Below, piece after piece: positions 62,928 through 64,000 of a stretch of DNA of 64,000 nucleotides; the first letter of the stretch is position 1; each line of letters starts with the position of its first letter. The stretch comes from Limnothrix sp. CACIAM 69d (lineage in GTDB: Bacteria; Cyanobacteriota; Cyanobacteriia; CACIAM-69d), in contig MKGP02000048.1 of the NCBI GenBank assembly GCA_001913845.2, positions 1 to 64,000 of the forward strand. Direction: 5' to 3'. The notes below the pieces were generated by a model. It was given only the letters and a program-made list of their open reading frames with translations. It had not been told where the DNA came from and did not search any database. The translations under genes were made by a program, and so were the position numbers.

Positions 62928-64000
62928 ATGGGGCGGCTAAGGGGACGGTGGTTGAGCGATCGCGCCCGGGGGCTTGGCCGGTGGCAACGGATCCGGCAAC
63001 TCCCGAGAATGGTGCGGGGTGGCGGCGTTTGGGGGCTGCTGTTGGTGTTGCTGGCGATCGGGGGGCTGTTCGCGCTGAAAATGCCACCCACTGCGGGATC
63101 CGCAGCCCTGCACCCGCTTTCCCAGTTGTCAGCCCAGTTATCCGAGGGGGATGCCATGGAGCTTTTGACGGATCCGTTTTTGCAGTTGCCGGGGCCGGAC
63201 TCGGTGCATGTGGTTTGGTTCACGGAATGGCCGGGCGATCGCCATTGGGTGGATTGGGGCGATCGGCTCGATCGGCAAGCTTTGGCCCAAACCCGTCGCC
63301 TGAGCCGTACCCGCGAAGATGGCCAATCGCGACTGCCAGAGCGGGTGGCAGCCCAGCGGCCCGAGGAGGTGAAGGTTTGGGAGCGGCCGATTTGGCGACA
63401 TGAGGCGATCGTTTCGGGACTACTGCCGGGCCAGTCGGTTTCCTATCGGGTGACGAGTCAAGGGGGCGATCGCACCGTTAGTAGCGGAGTGTTTCGCCTG
63501 TCGCCCCAACCGCTGCCGGGCCAACCGCTGCAACTGCTGTTGACTTCGGATCATCAACTGAAGCCGATGGTGGCGGCCAACTTGCAACAGGTGTTGGCCA
63601 CGGTGGGCCGGGTGGATGGGGTGTTGTTTGCGGGGGACTTGGTGAATGTGCCCGATCGCGCTTCGGAATGGTTTGACGATGTGGGCGGTGGGGCGTTTTT
63701 TCCCTGTTTGCAAGGACGAGCCAATCGATCGCTGCAAGGTCACACCTACCAAGGCGGGGCTATTTTGCAGGAGACTCCCCTGTTCCCGGCCCTAGGCAAC
63801 CATGAGGTGATGGGTCGAGTGGGGCGGGCCCGAGATCTCAACCGGGAGTTTTATGACACCGTGCCGCGCTGGGTCGCGCAACAGTGGGCAAGCGATTTAG
63901 ATCCGGCCTCCGACGAAGCCCCAAGGGAAACGCCGGGGAAAGCGTCAGGGGAAGCTCTGAGCCAGGCTGCCTTGGTGGATCAATCCTTCAACACCCGCAC
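62928..64000 (+). CDS. metallophosphoesterase (partial, runs off the window)
   Basis: The frame from ATG 62928 stays open to the window edge (357 codons). A positively charged N-terminus is followed by one hydrophobic segment at about 37-52 (VWGLLLVLLAIGGLFAL), a signal or membrane anchor. A fibronectin-like domain with VHVVWFTEWPG resembles purple acid phosphatases. The calcineurin-like part then shows TSDHQLKP, FAGDLVN and LGNHE, the metal-binding motifs. Likely an exported phosphatase acting on phosphate esters; the C-terminus is not visible. Confidence 0.85.
   Translation, partial: MGRLRGRWLSDRARGLGRWQRIRQLPRMVRGGGVWGLLLVLLAIGGLFALKMPPTAGSAALHPLSQLSAQLSEGDAMELLTDPFLQLPGPDSVHVVWFTEWPGDRHWVDWGDRLDRQALAQTRRLSRTREDGQSRLPERVAAQRPEEVKVWERPIWRHEAIVSGLLPGQSVSYRVTSQGGDRTVSSGVFRLSPQPLPGQPLQLLLTSDHQLKPMVAANLQQVLATVGRVDGVLFAGDLVNVPDRASEWFDDVGGGAFFPCLQGRANRSLQGHTYQGGAILQETPLFPALGNHEVMGRVGRARDLNREFYDTVPRWVAQQWASDLDPASDEAPRETPGKASGEALSQAALVDQSFNTR

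Noticed and set aside
1-64000. tRNA, rRNA, tmRNA and RNase P RNA genes
   Set aside because: No TTCRANYC-type arm with a matching acceptor stem and none of the conserved core words of these RNAs was found in the gaps examined.

Overview
The window comes from a cyanobacterium. It is full of HIP1-type GCGATCGC palindromes and carries the CO2-uptake NDH-1 genes ndhF3-ndhD3-cupA. It also has cyanobacterial families (Ycf33/DUF751, DUF1824, DUF2993, DUF1350), a DapL route to lysine and a cyanobacteriochrome photoreceptor. The species cannot be named from sequence alone; the coding density and GC-rich coding sequence with AT-rich gaps fit a freshwater filamentous or leptolyngbyoid lineage.

Bases 1-10.8 kb hold a complete type I CRISPR-Cas locus of the Myxan (DevTRS) kind, transcribed right to left: WYL regulator, cas6, cas3, a small helix-turn-helix gene, cas8a1, cas7/devR, cas5/devS, a DUF29 gene, a fused cas4-cas1, cas2, a leader and a CRISPR array that continues beyond the left edge. 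The most unusual content is between these genes. A near-perfect copy of the CRISPR repeat core lies in the 5' untranslated region of cas4-cas1 and can pair with that gene's Shine-Dalgarno sequence. Two degenerate repeat copies form a small pseudo-CRISPR between cas3 and the helix-turn-helix gene, next to a pair of 18-bp direct repeats. These look like repeat-derived regulators of cas expression.

Bases 10.8-21.98 kb are housekeeping: an MlaE-type permease, msrB, ftsH, an LD-carboxypeptidase, a transposase remnant, pdhB, TerB-like and YbjN proteins, gpsA, Ycf33, rbfA and an arsenite methyltransferase. Bases 22-29 kb are a three-gene signalling operon (MHYT hybrid kinase, REC-GGDEF-EAL, REC-kinase). 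Bases 29.4-42.3 kb carry a pentapeptide-repeat protein, tilS, a coiled-coil protein, an ECF T-component, citrate synthase, SixA, a very large hybrid kinase/diguanylate cyclase and a double LprI protein.

Bases 42.9-47.9 kb are ndhF3-ndhD3-cupA, the inducible high-affinity CO2-uptake module, with dispersed palindromic repeats in its gaps and no cupS. Bases 48.5-56.7 kb include a blue/green-type cyanobacteriochrome fused to GGDEF-EAL and a PAS-GGDEF-EAL protein, separated by an esterase-like gene, a DUF2993 gene and long non-coding gaps. The last 8 kb hold an XRE-GrpE-like fusion, a DUF1350 protein, dapL, a truncated cupin gene, an NTF2-like protein, a DUF1824 protein and the start of a secreted or membrane-anchored metallophosphoesterase. 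With four GGDEF proteins, three of them with EAL domains, and three histidine kinases, second-messenger and phosphorelay signalling dominates the right half.
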